From NCBI GenBank assembly GCA_019638615.1, contig JAHBTL010000037.1, positions 1 to 64,000 of the forward strand: 64,000 nucleotides of DNA, written 5' to 3'. This stretch comes from Chitinophagaceae bacterium. GTDB taxonomy: Bacteria > Bacteroidota > Bacteroidia > Chitinophagales > Chitinophagaceae. The translations under genes were made by a program, and so were the position numbers. The notes under the pieces were generated by a model. The model saw only the letters and a program-made list of their open reading frames with translations, made no database searches and had not been told where the DNA came from. Positions within the stretch are counted from its first letter, which is position 1; each line of letters begins with the position of its first letter. This document shows positions 9,116-19,047 of the stretch, piece after piece.

Positions 9116-10771
9116 GTGCAAAAAACAATTGATAGTTTTCTTGTCCTGTTGATTGTAATGCCTGTCGGTTTGTTCAGCCAGCCATTGCATCAAAGCCATG
9201 AGTTTACACTCGCAGACACTTTAAGAGGTACGGTTACACCTGAGCGTGCCTGGTGGAACGTTACTAAATATGACCTGGAAGTGCAGTTTGATTTTAATAA
9301 GAAAAGCTTAGCGGGGCGGAATATTATTTCTTACGAGGTATTATCGGCGCCTGCAAAGGAAATGCAAATTGATCTGCAGGTGGGGTTGGATATAGACAGC
9401 GCGGTCATCGGCAACCAATTGCTTGATTTTAGAAGAGAGGGCAATGTTTATTTTATAAAGATGCCGGCAGCTCAACCGGCTGGTATAACAAAACAAATAG
9501 CTCTTTATTATCATGGTATTCCGCGTCCTGCCTTTCGCCCGCCCTGGGACGGGGGTGTAATATGGAGCAAAGACAAAAATGGCAACCCCTGGATCAGTGT
9601 TGCCTGCCAGGGACTGGGAGCGAGCGTTTGGTATCCCTGTAAAGATCACCAGTATGATGAGCCCGACAGTGCTTCTGTAACAGTAATCGTTCCCGATACC
9701 CTGACGGCTGTTGCCAATGGCAGGCTAAGAAGTAAAATACAAAACAATAATGGTACAACTTCTTATACGTGGACGGTGGTAAATCCTATCAACAATTACA
9801 ACATCATTCCCTATATAGGCAAATACGCGCACTGGCATGAAGATTACAGTGGAGAGAAGGGGAAGCTTGATTGCGATTACTGGGTGCTGGACTATCATCT
9901 TGATAAAGCCAAAGTACAGTTTAAGCAGGCTGCTCAAATGCTGCATTGTTTTGAATACTGGTTTGGTCCCTATCCTTTTTATGAAGATGGATACAAGCTG
10001 GTTGAGTCTCCTCATCTGGGTATGGAGCATCAGAGCGCGGTAGCCTATGGCAATGGGTTCGAAAATGGTTACAGGGGAACAGATTTATCCGAAACCGGCT
10101 GGGGGCTGAAATGGGATTTCATTCTTGTACATGAAAGCGGGCATGAGTGGTTCGGTAATAATATCACTACCAAAGATGTTGCGGATATGTGGGTACATGA
10201 GGGATTTACAAATTATTCGGAAACCATCTTTACTACCTGTGAATACGGGAATGAAGCGGGGAATGATTATGTGATAGGAACCCGGAAACGTATACAGAAC
10301 GATATACCCATTGAAGGGCCTTATGGCGTGAACCAGGAAGGGTCGGGCGATATGTATTATAAAGGTGGCAACCTGGTGCATATGATACGGCAGATAATGA
10401 ATAACGACTCGCTGTTCAGGCAATTACTGCGGGGTATGAATAAAACTTTTTATCATCAAACCGTTACGGGCAAACAAATAGAAGCATACATTAATGCTGC
10501 TGCCGGTTTTGATTTTACAAAGCTGTTCGATCAATACCTGCGAACAACGCAGATACCTACCCTGGAGTACAAAATAAAAGGCGGCAAATTGCAGTACAGG
10601 TGGGCAGATTGTGTAAAAGGATTTAATATGCCGGTTAAAATAAAGTACGGTGATGAATATTGGTTACAGCCTGTTACTCAATGGAAGACCTTGAAGGTTA
10701 GACAGAAAATGAAGGCAGGCGCTTTTAGCGTGGACAGAAATTTTTATGTAAACAGTAAGCAGGGCAAATAA
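9116..10771 (+). CDS. M1-family zinc metallopeptidase (aminopeptidase N-like)
   Basis: The zinc site is clear: HESGH at about 339-343 and the third ligand glutamate in WVHEGFTNYSE (about E362), counted from the GTG at 9116. The exopeptidase loop reads GMEHQSAVAYGN rather than GAMEN, a variation seen in Bacteroidota M1 proteins. The N-terminal beta-saddle domain (about 40-235) is present. At about 550 residues it lacks the long C-terminal helical domain of E. coli PepN. GTG 9116 gives a signal peptide (SFLVLLIVMPVGLFSQ); GTG 9086 is an alternative but nearly touches the divergent gene. The protein should be periplasmic or exported and remove N-terminal residues from peptides. The next gene starts 3 nt after its stop. 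Confidence 0.92.
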   Translation: MQKTIDSFLVLLIVMPVGLFSQPLHQSHEFTLADTLRGTVTPERAWWNVTKYDLEVQFDFNKKSLAGRNIISYEVLSAPAKEMQIDLQVGLDIDSAVIGNQLLDFRREGNVYFIKMPAAQPAGITKQIALYYHGIPRPAFRPPWDGGVIWSKDKNGNPWISVACQGLGASVWYPCKDHQYDEPDSASVTVIVPDTLTAVANGRLRSKIQNNNGTTSYTWTVVNPINNYNIIPYIGKYAHWHEDYSGEKGKLDCDYWVLDYHLDKAKVQFKQAAQMLHCFEYWFGPYPFYEDGYKLVESPHLGMEHQSAVAYGNGFENGYRGTDLSETGWGLKWDFILVHESGHEWFGNNITTKDVADMWVHEGFTNYSETIFTTCEYGNEAGNDYVIGTRKRIQNDIPIEGPYGVNQEGSGDMYYKGGNLVHMIRQIMNNDSLFRQLLRGMNKTFYHQTVTGKQIEAYINAAAGFDFTKLFDQYLRTTQIPTLEYKIKGGKLQYRWADCVKGFNMPVKIKYGDEYWLQPVTQWKTLKVRQKMKAGAFSVDRNFYVNSKQGK

Positions 10772-10774
10772 GGT

Positions 10775-12061
10775 ATGCTGGTTAAATTATGGAGTATTGC
10801 CGGTATAATAATATGTTTGGCCGGCTTATGCTATACTATATACAGAGATGCCGGTCTGCAGAAAGATTCATCGATCGGGGACTTACGCAACCGGGTAGCA
10901 GGTGCAAGGCTGCAGAAAGATGGTCTTATACCCTATATGTATAAATGGAAGAAAGGAGATGAATTAAAATATTTTGATGTTTATGGAGATTATTCAGATG
11001 AAATAGGCGCCATTACAGGCACGCCTTTTTTTCACAGCTTGCTGTATCCCATCACCGGCTTTAAAGAGACAACCATTTCCAAAATATGGACGGCGATTCA
11101 GTATTTAATGCTGATTGTCATAGTTTGGGTTGCGCGTAATTTTGGAGCTACTGCACTTCAAAAGAGAATGGTAGTTATAGGAGGTATGCTTTTTCTTTTT
11201 ACTGAGGCATGGGTGTATTCTATTGCTTCAGGTCAAATATATTTAGTCATACCTTTTCTTTTTAGTATCTGTATGTTTTGCCTTCGTCAAAAAAAAGAAT
11301 TTTACTTTTTTTTAGCGGGCTTATTGGCTGTTTCTTTGATATTGGTTCGCCCTAACACCGCATTTATATTTTTACCCTTCTTGTTGCTTTTAAAAAAAAT
11401 AACTTTCAGGCAGGGAATTGGTTTTGTGATTGCTCCCTTGTTGTTTTTGATATATATATCAGGCAGTCCGCATCAGAGGAGTTTATGGACAAAGTACAAA
11501 GTCGTCGTTTCTGAGCATATAAAAATGCATCAAAATGCCCGGCACGAACCGGCGCAGAGCGGAATTCATAAGGGAATCGTTTCTTCGACCGGGCGTATTT
11601 TTTATTCGGAAAATGGTAACTTTTTTGTTTTGGTAAAGAAAATAACCGGACTCGGGGTTTCCGTTTCTTTTCTTATTGCAGCCAGTCTTGTAATTATAAT
11701 GACGTTGTGTGCGTTGTTTATAAAAATTAATCTCAAACAAAATAGTTCATTATACATTTGTAGCATTTTTGGAGCATGTTTATATATGATCAGCGATCTT
11801 TTCTCTCCCATACATCGTCACCAGTGCTATACTGTTCAATGGTTTTTTCCGGTACTGCTTGCGGCGGCGGGATATCAAAGAAGGTACCTGGGTATTTATA
11901 TAATGATTGGAGTTGGCTTATTGCTCAATATAATCAATACACCTTTCATGAAAATGGAACATACCATTGGTGAATATATATGGTTGATTGCATTGCTGAT
12001 GCTGACATTTGTATACAGACCTGCTCGTACCGATTCTCTGAACCAATCCGTTGTGAAGTGA
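10775..12061 (+). CDS. GT87-like (DUF2029) polytopic membrane glycosyltransferase
   Basis: This 428-residue integral membrane protein has around ten hydrophobic helices. An early extracytoplasmic loop carries [19 protein letters not shown] and later [12 protein letters not shown], followed by [11 protein letters not shown] and the [18 protein letters not shown] helix. These features match GT87/DUF2029 polyprenyl-phosphate-mannose-dependent transferases, in which the acidic residue of the first loop takes part in catalysis; here the D/R cluster is visible. It would add a sugar to a lipid-linked or surface glycan at the outer face of the inner membrane. It starts 3 nt after the M1 peptidase stop. 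Its own TGA overlaps the GTG start of the FAD oxidoreductase, implying translational coupling. Acceptor and donor are unknown. Confidence 0.75.
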   Translation: MLVKLWSIAGIIICLAGLCYTIYRDAGLQKDSSIGDLRNRVAGARLQKDGLIPYMYKWKKGDELKYFDVYGDYSDEIGAITGTPFFHSLLYPITGFKETTISKIWTAIQYLMLIVIVWVARNFGATALQKRMVVIGGMLFLFTEAWVYSIASGQIYLVIPFLFSICMFCLRQKKEFYFFLAGLLAVSLILVRPNTAFIFLPFLLLLKKITFRQGIGFVIAPLLFLIYISGSPHQRSLWTKYKVVVSEHIKMHQNARHEPAQSGIHKGIVSSTGRIFYSENGNFFVLVKKITGLGVSVSFLIAASLVIIMTLCALFIKINLKQNSSLYICSIFGACLYMISDLFSPIHRHQCYTVQWFFPVLLAAAGYQRRYLGIYIMIGVGLLLNIINTPFMKMEHTIGEYIWLIALLMLTFVYRPARTDSLNQSVVK

Positions 12062-13626
12062 AAAAAGCCATTATTATAGGAGCCGGTCCAGCCGGGCTCA
12101 CCGCAGCATATGAACTACTTACCAAAACAGATATTATACCTGTTGTGATTGAGCAGGACAGGCAGGTAGGCGGGCTTTCAAAAACAATCGATTATAAGGG
12201 CAATAAAATTGACATCGGAGGGCATCGTTTTTTCTCAAAATCAGAAGCGATAATAGACTGGTGGCTGAATTTTTTACCACTCCGGTCTCCGGCTGGTTCA
12301 GCTAATATTGATCTTAAATACCATAATAAAACCATTCAATATATCTCATCCCGGAGCCCGGGTGCAGATAGTGAAAAAGTAATGCTGGTACGTCCTCGCA
12401 AATCAAGTATCTATTATAATAAGAAATTCTTCGACTACCCGTTGCAGTTAAACATGCGCACCATCCGCAACCTGGGATTGTTGAAGATGTTACGTATTGC
12501 ACTGTCGTATACACAATTCAGGCTTTTTCCGCGGAAGTCGGAAGCTACCCTGGAACAATTTTTTAAAAACCGGTTCGGCAATGTTTTATACGAAACTTTT
12601 TTTAAAGATTACACCGAAAAGGTTTGGGGTGTTCCATGCAGCCGGTTACCTGCCACATGGGGGCAGCAAAGAGTGAAAGACCTGAGCGTGGCTAAAGTTT
12701 TAAAACATGCCGTAAAATCCATTTTCGGCTCTTCAAAAGGAATACGGCAGGAAGGCACCAGCACCAGCCTGATTGAACAGTTTCTTTATCCGATGTTTGG
12801 CCCGGGGCAAATGTGGGAAACCGTTGCCGGTGAGATCATACGCCGTGGCGGTTCAATACAACTCAACACCAGCCTGCAATCCATACATGGTAACAATGCT
12901 GATAACATTACATATATAACTGTGAAAAATGAGATTACCGGCGACACTGCAATACTGCAGGGCGATTATTTTTTTTCGTCGATGCCTGTTAAAGAATTAA
13001 TAGAGAAGACAAGTGATTTGTCTGTACCGGATGACGTATTGTGCGCGGCACGAAGCCTCGAATATCGTGATTTCTTAATTGTTGGAATTCTTACTTCCCG
13101 CTCCGGCCATTCACAAAGCCAGGGAATTCCTGACAACTGGATATACCTGCAGGACAAAAATGTAAAAGCAGGCAGGGTACAGTTTTTTCACAACTGGAGC
13201 CCGGGAATGGTAAAAAACAGCAACGACAGGTGGATCGGCGTTGAATATTTCTGTAACGAAGCCGACGCTTTCTGGCAGCAGCAGGATCATTCAATCTCAG
13301 CATTTGCCATACAGGAAATGGCAGACGCAGGATTACTGAGCAAAGCCGATGTAAAGGATACATTGGTGGTAAAGGTAAAAAAAGCGTATCCTTCTTATTT
13401 TGGAGGGTATGATAATTTCCATATTGTACAGGAGTATCTTGATTCTGTCACCAATTTATTTCCGATAGGCCGCAATGGCATGCACCGGTATAACAATACG
13501 GATCATAGTATGCTGACGGCCATGGCGGCTGTAGATAATATTATCACGAACAGGAAAAACAAATCGAATATATGGGAAATTAATACGGAGGATGAGTATC
13601 ATGAAGAGACAACCGGTACTGATTAG
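12058..13626 (+). CDS. FAD-dependent oxidoreductase, UDP-galactopyranose-mutase/amine-oxidase superfamily
   Basis: From the GTG at 12058, which shares GTGA with the previous stop, the protein opens directly with the Rossmann motif [25 protein letters not shown] and GGHRFFSK follow, the arrangement of COG1232/UGM-like flavoproteins. The middle contains [17 protein letters not shown] and [22 protein letters not shown]. The C-terminus has the FAD-closing [22 protein letters not shown]. The size (522 residues) exceeds true UDP-galactopyranose mutases (about 370-400), so the exact reaction is open. Related enzymes near glycosyltransferases act on UDP-sugars or polyprenyl-linked intermediates. Coupling to the GT87-like gene supports a joint role in surface glycan assembly (inference). 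Confidence 0.82.
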   Translation: MKKAIIIGAGPAGLTAAYELLTKTDIIPVVIEQDRQVGGLSKTIDYKGNKIDIGGHRFFSKSEAIIDWWLNFLPLRSPAGSANIDLKYHNKTIQYISSRSPGADSEKVMLVRPRKSSIYYNKKFFDYPLQLNMRTIRNLGLLKMLRIALSYTQFRLFPRKSEATLEQFFKNRFGNVLYETFFKDYTEKVWGVPCSRLPATWGQQRVKDLSVAKVLKHAVKSIFGSSKGIRQEGTSTSLIEQFLYPMFGPGQMWETVAGEIIRRGGSIQLNTSLQSIHGNNADNITYITVKNEITGDTAILQGDYFFSSMPVKELIEKTSDLSVPDDVLCAARSLEYRDFLIVGILTSRSGHSQSQGIPDNWIYLQDKNVKAGRVQFFHNWSPGMVKNSNDRWIGVEYFCNEADAFWQQQDHSISAFAIQEMADAGLLSKADVKDTLVVKVKKAYPSYFGGYDNFHIVQEYLDSVTNLFPIGRNGMHRYNNTDHSMLTAMAAVDNIITNRKNKSNIWEINTEDEYHEETTGTD

Positions 13627-13676
13627 CTAAGATACCCAACCGTATCAGTGACAACTGAATACCAGGCGATCGCATG

Positions 13677-16226
13677 TTACTGCATTCCCTGCATCCCGTT
13701 TTGCATTCCTTCTCCCTGTCCTTTTAAATTCTGGCGTTTGAAAAGCGACATGTCTACCTTTCCAAAGCGATAGGTAAGCGTAAGCCTTACCATTTGGGGA
13801 TTGTTGAGACGGTAATAATACTGTTCAAAACCCGTGCCCCTTGAATATTGATCGGATTTCCGGCTACGGAAAATATCATTGAAGCTTAAAGTGGCGGAGG
13901 CGGCATTGTCTTTAAGAAATGTTTTTTTGATCGCGAGGTCTACCCCGTAAAAAGCTTTGATGTATCCCTGCGAAGCGCTTTGCGCGGAAGACATAGGCGG
14001 ACCAAACTGCTGTGCTGTAGTAATGGGAAGGTTGGTTTTGCTTTGGTAATCGGCCGAAAGCTGCATGGTAAACGTTTTAGACAATTTAAAGTTGTTGTTC
14101 AATTTGCCAAACATGCTCCACATAGGATCCTGCGAAGTACCGGCAATATTATCTGTATTGATCCTGGAATTATACAGGTTGATATTGGTAGTGATATCCC
14201 ACCATTTTGAAAGCGTATTCACTGAAGTGAGCTCCATCCCGAAAGACCGGGCAGAGTTCGCATTGACAAAAGTGCTGATGTAATCGCGTTTGCCCGATAT
14301 TTCGTTGATGGCGGTATCGTAGTACCTGGTGATCAGATGATCGGTATACTTATAATATACAGACGCAAGAAAGGTATTGTTACCGGTAAAAGTTTTGCTG
14401 TAAGAAAATTCAGCAGTATAGGTAAACTCAGGTACCAGGTCTGCATTACCGCGGGTAATGTTCAGGCTGTCTGTATAATCCGTATAAGGAATTAACTGGA
14501 AAAAATTGGGGCGATTGATGCGTCTTGTTACACTGAACTGTAGTTCTTGCTTTTTATTCAGCTTCTGACTTAAAAACAAAGAAGGAAACAGGCTGACAGG
14601 ATAACTGTTTTTGAATTTTTCACCTGAATTGATCAGGCGTCCGGTATATATAGAGCTTTCCGCACGAAGCCCTATTTTATACCCAAATTTTTCTCCGATA
14701 TTACTTGCCAAAGACGCGTATGCCGCATATACATTGTTCGTATTCTTATAATTGGTTGTGGCAGCCATTATTTTAATGTAATCATCGGCACCGGGGTAGC
14801 GGATCAGGTTTTCGTTGTTGCTTTCCGTATTGGTGATCTGAGCGCGCAGACCGGTCTCTAACTTTGTTGAACCTTTCAATGGCTTTACATAATCCGTTTG
14901 TATGGTCATGAAGCGGTTTTTACCACTGCTGACATTTTTTTGCAATTGCGTTCCTGTCACTTCCTTATTGTCTGTATAATGGTTCATGGTGTAAAGGGCA
15001 TCGCTTTCCATTTTTCCGTTAAACATATTAAAATCGGCTGTCCATTCTTCACCGGTGGTTTTAAAATTATGCTTCATGCCTGCCTGGAAACCCAGTGCGT
15101 TGAATTCACGTGTTGATTGAGAAAGCCTGTCGGATAATTTGCTGTATGTGTTGCCATCGTATAAGCTGTCGGTTTGTATATCAATTGTTTCATTGGGTAT
15201 AAACTTACCATGCACCCTGATGATGCCGGCAGACAGCGTGGTACGGTTGGTAACAAAATAATCCAATCCCAGCTTGCCAAATAAAAAGCCTCCTTTCGTT
15301 TTGCTGAGATTGTCCTGGAAAATATTAACGGCAGTATCTCCCTGATTATAACGGTCTACCGTACCTGTAGTTTTGTTCCGCATCTGGTTGCTCATAACAG
15401 ATGCAGAAAAATTAAATTTATCCTGACGCAGGTTGAAATTACTCCCGGCATTCCAGCCGCCCCGCCTGTCTATACCGGCCATTATATTTCCATTGTACCC
15501 CGATTTCCTGTTCTTCTTTAATACGATGTTCAGGATGCCTGCATCCCCGCCGGAAGCATCGTATTTGGCAGAAGGATTTGTAATGACTTCCACGCTTTCT
15601 ATGGCATCGGCAGGTATCTGGTCGAGGGTTAAAGTAGTAGGTCTTCCGTCTACATATAGCTGCGGGCTTGCATTCCTCAGCTTTACATTGCCGTCAATAT
15701 CTACCTGCAACGAGGGAACATTGCGCATTACATCCACTGCCGTACCGCCTGCTGTTACAATGTTTTTGTCAACGTTAAAGGTCTTTTTATCAATATCCAT
15801 TTTAACCAGCGGTTTTTCGGCTGTAATAACCACTGTTTCCAGTTGTTTTACATCTTTTTCCAGTTGAATATTTCCCAGGTCTTTGTCAAAGTTGCCTCCC
15901 AGCGGCGGAAATTCCTTTTCATAAGCCGCATACCCTACTGCAGATATTTTTAATTTCAAGGTTGAAGCAACAGGCAACTCTTCCACGCTGAACTCGCCGT
16001 TATTTCGCGTTGAAACTCCTTTGAGCAATATTTCTTTGGCTTTTTGGGTTTCAGGGTTCATCTTATTTTCCAGTATTAATACCGAAGCTTCGGCAATTCC
16101 CTTACCCGAACCGTCCACTACTTTGCCATACAAATGACCAATGGAAGGCGGCATTTTTCCGGGAGGTTGCGCCATGCCGTTTAAAACCATCATCACTGCA
16201 ACCCCAAAAAGAGAGATATATTTCAT
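13677..16226 (-). CDS. TonB-dependent receptor-like outer membrane beta-barrel protein
   Basis: This 849-residue protein has a signal peptide and a carboxypeptidase-regulatory-like domain (about 30-120: YGKVVDGSGKGIAEASVLI and the NGEFSVEELP turn). A plug domain follows, with VVITAEKPLVKMDIDKKTFNVDK, DVMRNVPSLQVD and SVEVITNPSAKYDASGGDAGILNIVLKK. A barrel of the OMP_b-brl_3 type fills the rest. These Bacteroidota receptors differ from SusC and have no SusD partner; ligands include siderophores, peptides or metals. The C-terminus ends in a Gly/Met/Gln-rich tail (GEGMQNGMQGMQ) after the last strand, which is unusual. It is convergent with the FAD oxidoreductase (50 nt apart). A TACTTTTG -7 box lies about 20 nt upstream of its ATG. 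Ligand unknown. Confidence 0.9.
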   Translation of the reverse strand: MKYISLFGVAVMMVLNGMAQPPGKMPPSIGHLYGKVVDGSGKGIAEASVLILENKMNPETQKAKEILLKGVSTRNNGEFSVEELPVASTLKLKISAVGYAAYEKEFPPLGGNFDKDLGNIQLEKDVKQLETVVITAEKPLVKMDIDKKTFNVDKNIVTAGGTAVDVMRNVPSLQVDIDGNVKLRNASPQLYVDGRPTTLTLDQIPADAIESVEVITNPSAKYDASGGDAGILNIVLKKNRKSGYNGNIMAGIDRRGGWNAGSNFNLRQDKFNFSASVMSNQMRNKTTGTVDRYNQGDTAVNIFQDNLSKTKGGFLFGKLGLDYFVTNRTTLSAGIIRVHGKFIPNETIDIQTDSLYDGNTYSKLSDRLSQSTREFNALGFQAGMKHNFKTTGEEWTADFNMFNGKMESDALYTMNHYTDNKEVTGTQLQKNVSSGKNRFMTIQTDYVKPLKGSTKLETGLRAQITNTESNNENLIRYPGADDYIKIMAATTNYKNTNNVYAAYASLASNIGEKFGYKIGLRAESSIYTGRLINSGEKFKNSYPVSLFPSLFLSQKLNKKQELQFSVTRRINRPNFFQLIPYTDYTDSLNITRGNADLVPEFTYTAEFSYSKTFTGNNTFLASVYYKYTDHLITRYYDTAINEISGKRDYISTFVNANSARSFGMELTSVNTLSKWWDITTNINLYNSRINTDNIAGTSQDPMWSMFGKLNNNFKLSKTFTMQLSADYQSKTNLPITTAQQFGPPMSSAQSASQGYIKAFYGVDLAIKKTFLKDNAASATLSFNDIFRSRKSDQYSRGTGFEQYYYRLNNPQMVRLTLTYRFGKVDMSLFKRQNLKGQGEGMQNGMQGMQ

Positions 16227-16556
16227 ATATGTTTATTAACGGATGCAAAAGTAGGTATCTGGTGATATTTGCACCAGGAATTGAGATGAGCATGTAAAAA
16301 ACAGCGACGAACTCAGATATAGGATGGTTGACCGGTAATAGTCCCGGCAATACTTCCTGTAAGCAGCTTGTAAAATATAGCATGGCTGGTAACTCCTTCT
16401 GGCCACAGGAAGGGTAAGCAGGCAGAGAGGTGCAAAAGAAGAAAGACCAGCCCGTTTTTCTATAAGCCGGTTGTGCCGAGGGACAAAATAAATGGTTGGA
16501 TCAGCTAATGAAAAACAGGAATGCCAATAGACAACCGGGCAGGCATCGTATTTGCA
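16227..16556. other. Intergenic region upstream of the TonB receptor
   Basis: These 330 nt between the TIM-barrel isomerase stop and the receptor start hold no supported gene. Two items are visible: a probable minus-strand promoter box at 16246-16253 and a small inverted repeat (CTGGTG at 16259-16264, CACCAG at 16272-16277) just upstream of it, which could be an operator. I see nothing else. Confidence 0.5.
16246..16253 (-). promoter_or_regulatory. Bacteroidota -7 box (TACTTTTG)
   Basis: On the minus strand TACTTTTG matches the TAnnTTTG consensus. Transcription would start about 14 nt before the receptor ATG (16226), leaving a very short leader. No good -33 element is seen, and the short CTGGTG/CACCAG inverted repeat lies immediately upstream, where a regulator could act. 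Confidence 0.5.
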
Positions 16557-17450
16557 TTAATTAAAAATTTTATTCATCCTGTCAATAATCACCTTCAGCC
16601 TCTCCCTGTCTCCACCATTCACCTCAGCGGAAGCCCAGCCGCTATAACCTATTTTTTGCAAGGCATCTATAATAACCGGCCAATTATTATCACCCTCCAT
16701 TAATTCCACATCAAACCCTTTCCAAAGCCCTTCATCGTTTTGCTTTTTGCGACTGTATTCCTTTACATCCAGCTTCATGATGCGTTTGCCAAGCGTTTCG
16801 ATCCACTGTTCGGGCCAGCCATAGCGCAATATATTGCCTATATCGAAGTACCAGCCTACCATCGGGTGGTTGATCTCATCTACATACCTTGCCGCTTCCA
16901 CAGGGCTGATCAGGAAATTGTTCCAAACATTTTCGATAGCGATCTTTATCCCGGTTTTTTCTGCGTAGGGGATCAGTTTCTTTATTTCAGCCTGCGTGCG
17001 TTTGTAAGCATCGGCATAGCTGATCTGGTCGTTCACCACGCCAGCCACCAGCAATACGGTGGTGCCTCCGTATAGTTTACAATCCTCCATGGATGTTATC
17101 ACCGTTTTGGAACATTTTTCACGCACTGCAGGATCAGGGTGGGAAAGGGGGGATTTCCAGTGTTCGGAATTAACAACGCCCGGGATTTCCAGGCCTGTTT
17201 TGTCTTTAGCTGCCAGTATCTCTTTGTTATCGTATTGGTGTGGCGAGCTGAATTCTACTCCATCATAACCCAGTTCTTTCAGCATTTTAAACTTGTCCAG
17301 CAGGGGCATTTCACCCTTCACCATTTCAATCTTAAGGCTTTTTTTGATTTTGGGCTTGGCCTTTTGAGCGGCGGCGGCAAGGGTTGGAATTCCCATAGCA
17401 GTGGCAGTAGCGGCTATGGCGCTGTTTTTAATAAATGTTCTTCTTTGCAT
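16557..17450 (-). CDS. Tat-exported sugar phosphate isomerase/epimerase-like TIM-barrel protein
   Basis: This 297-residue xylose-isomerase-like TIM barrel (AP endonuclease 2 superfamily) has a twin-arginine leader (QRRTFIKNSA). The barrel shows ELGYDGVEFSSPHQY early, IENVWNNFL (strand-4 glutamate), GWYFDIGNI (Asp and Ile region) and the final WASAEVNGGDRERL glutamate. These are the places where metal ligands lie in this superfamily. The Tat signal puts it in the periplasm, fully folded with its metal. It follows the Gfo/Idh oxidoreductase by only 6 nt, so the two form an operon. Such Tat-tagged pairs in Bacteroidota are thought to act on keto-sugar or inositol-like substrates; the specific reaction is unknown. 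Confidence 0.87.
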   Translation of the reverse strand: MQRRTFIKNSAIAATATAMGIPTLAAAAQKAKPKIKKSLKIEMVKGEMPLLDKFKMLKELGYDGVEFSSPHQYDNKEILAAKDKTGLEIPGVVNSEHWKSPLSHPDPAVREKCSKTVITSMEDCKLYGGTTVLLVAGVVNDQISYADAYKRTQAEIKKLIPYAEKTGIKIAIENVWNNFLISPVEAARYVDEINHPMVGWYFDIGNILRYGWPEQWIETLGKRIMKLDVKEYSRKKQNDEGLWKGFDVELMEGDNNWPVIIDALQKIGYSGWASAEVNGGDRERLKVIIDRMNKIFN

Positions 17451-17456
17451 GAATGA

Positions 17457-18758
17457 TTATTTGAATGAGGTTACACCGGGTTTCGCAACTTCTGTAACAG
17501 GTATGGTTAAGTCAAAATGATAAGTGGCAGGGTCCGGACCCAGTATTTCCTGCGAGCTCATCGCTTCTTCCCAGGTGATTTTTTTACCGGTATAGGCTGC
17601 CATCCGCCCTAAAATAGCCAGCATTGAGCTGTGTGCAACCTCGTCGCCCTGGCTGAGTATCTTACCCTTTCGTATCGCCGCGAACAATTCATTGTGTTCG
17701 GTTTGATACATGTCGTTTTGCTCACCCTTGTACGTCCATAATTTACCATTGGTATTGATCTGGTGTATGTTTTTAGAGCAATCGATCAGCGCGTTCCCTT
17801 TGCTGCCCCATGCTTCCACCGAATAGCTGTTTTCGCAGCCGGGTTGTTGTCTTGAAATATGAAAGCCCTTGGCTCCGTTGGGGTATTCGTAAGTAATGGC
17901 AAAATGATCGTAAATGTTCCCGGCTTTGGGATCTGTTCTCACCTGTCTTCCACCTGTTGCTACGGCACTTACCGGGTTGATATCGCCAAAAGCCCAACTC
18001 ATCATATCCACGCTGTGTACCGCCTGTTCTACCAGGTGATCGCCGGACAGCCAGTTGAAAAAAGGCCAATTCCTCAGTTGCCATTCTGCAGATTCCAGCC
18101 TCGGGTTTTCCGGCTGCCAGGTGCGATAGGTGGCACCTGTGTTATAAGTATTGTACACGGTAGAAACTTTCCCGATAGCGCCGGCATTGATCTTTCCGAA
18201 AGCAGCGCGTTTGGGTTCGTGAAATCGCCAGCAGAAGCCGGAAACGATGCTCACATTTTTTGCCCTGGCTTTTTTGGATGCTTCCAGCACTTTACGGATG
18301 CCGGCAGCATCTACGGCTACAGGTTTCTCGCAGAAAATATGTTTGCCTGCCTCTACGGCGGCTTCTATATGCAGGGGTCTGAAACTGGGAGTGGTCGCCA
18401 GTATCACCACGTCCACACCAGATGCCAGTACTTTTTTATAAGCATCAAAACCCACATACTGATGTTCGGGACTAACATTGGCTTTATCGCCGTGAATTTC
18501 TTTCAGGTTGGTTAAAGATTTCTGCAACTGGTCATCGAACAAATCGCCCATGGCATGCAATACTACATTAGGATCGGCATTTAAAGCCTGGCTGGCGGCA
18601 CCGCTTCCCCTGCCGCCGCAACCAATTAATCCTACTTTTAAAGTATCCGCATTCAGTGTTTTATTGAACGGCTTCGCATGAATAATGTTAAATGGCAAAG
18701 CACCGGCAGTAACCGCCATGCCCGAAAGCTTAAGGAAGGTTCTTCTTTTCTGCTGCAT
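17457..18758 (-). CDS. Tat-exported Gfo/Idh/MocA-family oxidoreductase
   Basis: This 433-residue NAD(P)-dependent oxidoreductase has a twin-arginine leader (KRRTFLKLSG). The Rossmann motif VGLIGCGGRGSG follows, then the family EKP signature (FCEKPVA) and the substrate-side GDHLVEQAVHSVDMM segment with histidines. The length with a long C-terminal beta domain matches glycosyl-hydrolase-like or dehydrogenase members of the family, some of which keep NAD bound. The Tat system would export it with cofactor already in place. It is the first gene of a two-gene minus-strand operon with the TIM-barrel isomerase. The divergent GH29 fucosidase nearby suggests joint glycan processing, but this is inference. 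Confidence 0.9.
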   Translation of the reverse strand: MQQKRRTFLKLSGMAVTAGALPFNIIHAKPFNKTLNADTLKVGLIGCGGRGSGAASQALNADPNVVLHAMGDLFDDQLQKSLTNLKEIHGDKANVSPEHQYVGFDAYKKVLASGVDVVILATTPSFRPLHIEAAVEAGKHIFCEKPVAVDAAGIRKVLEASKKARAKNVSIVSGFCWRFHEPKRAAFGKINAGAIGKVSTVYNTYNTGATYRTWQPENPRLESAEWQLRNWPFFNWLSGDHLVEQAVHSVDMMSWAFGDINPVSAVATGGRQVRTDPKAGNIYDHFAITYEYPNGAKGFHISRQQPGCENSYSVEAWGSKGNALIDCSKNIHQINTNGKLWTYKGEQNDMYQTEHNELFAAIRKGKILSQGDEVAHSSMLAILGRMAAYTGKKITWEEAMSSQEILGPDPATYHFDLTIPVTEVAKPGVTSFK

Positions 18759-18792
18759 GAAATAAGTATACTTTTTATGTTAGAAAAATGTT

Positions 18793-18892
18793 TGGCTGTG
18801 AGCTATCAGCTTTCAGCCGTCAGCTTTATCTCAAATTTCAAATCCGCAATCCCAAAACTACAAACCATAAACCTCAAACTCCAAGCCATCGC
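18793..18892. repeat. Simple-sequence-like intergenic repeat (GCTATCAGCTTTCAGC / CTCAAATTTCAAATC type)
   Basis: The stretch holds AGCTATCAGCTTTCAGCC, CGTCAGCTTTATCTCAAATTT and AAACCATAAACC modules. The same modules recur around 20480-20840, 34540-34640, 52570-52700, 60790-60820 and 62600-62745. It lies upstream of the Gfo/Idh gene start. No reading frame with family resemblance is present. Confidence 0.7.
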
Positions 18893-18997
18893 AATTTAAA
18901 AATTTATTTCTGGTTATCCGTGCTGCCCCGTCATTAACGGTCAATAAAAAACCAGATAATTTGTTGTTGCAAATAAATCCTGCCACCTTTTTACCAT

Positions 18998-19005
18998 TAT
19001 CTTTG
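18998..19005 (+). promoter_or_regulatory. Bacteroidota -7 box (TATCTTTG) for the fucosidase gene
   Basis: TATCTTTG fits TAnnTTTG exactly and lies 43 nt before the chosen ATG (19048). It would give a leader of about 36 nt. It also argues against a start at the far-upstream in-frame TTG (18961), which lies before the promoter. Confidence 0.6.
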
Positions 19006-19047
19006 AACATCCGTGCTCATTTCAATTATTTGTTAAAACTACGCCAA

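Noticed and set aside
17859-18515. A 218-codon open frame antisense to the Gfo/Idh oxidoreductase gene
   Set aside because: The minus-strand protein has intact family motifs. The antisense translation shows none.
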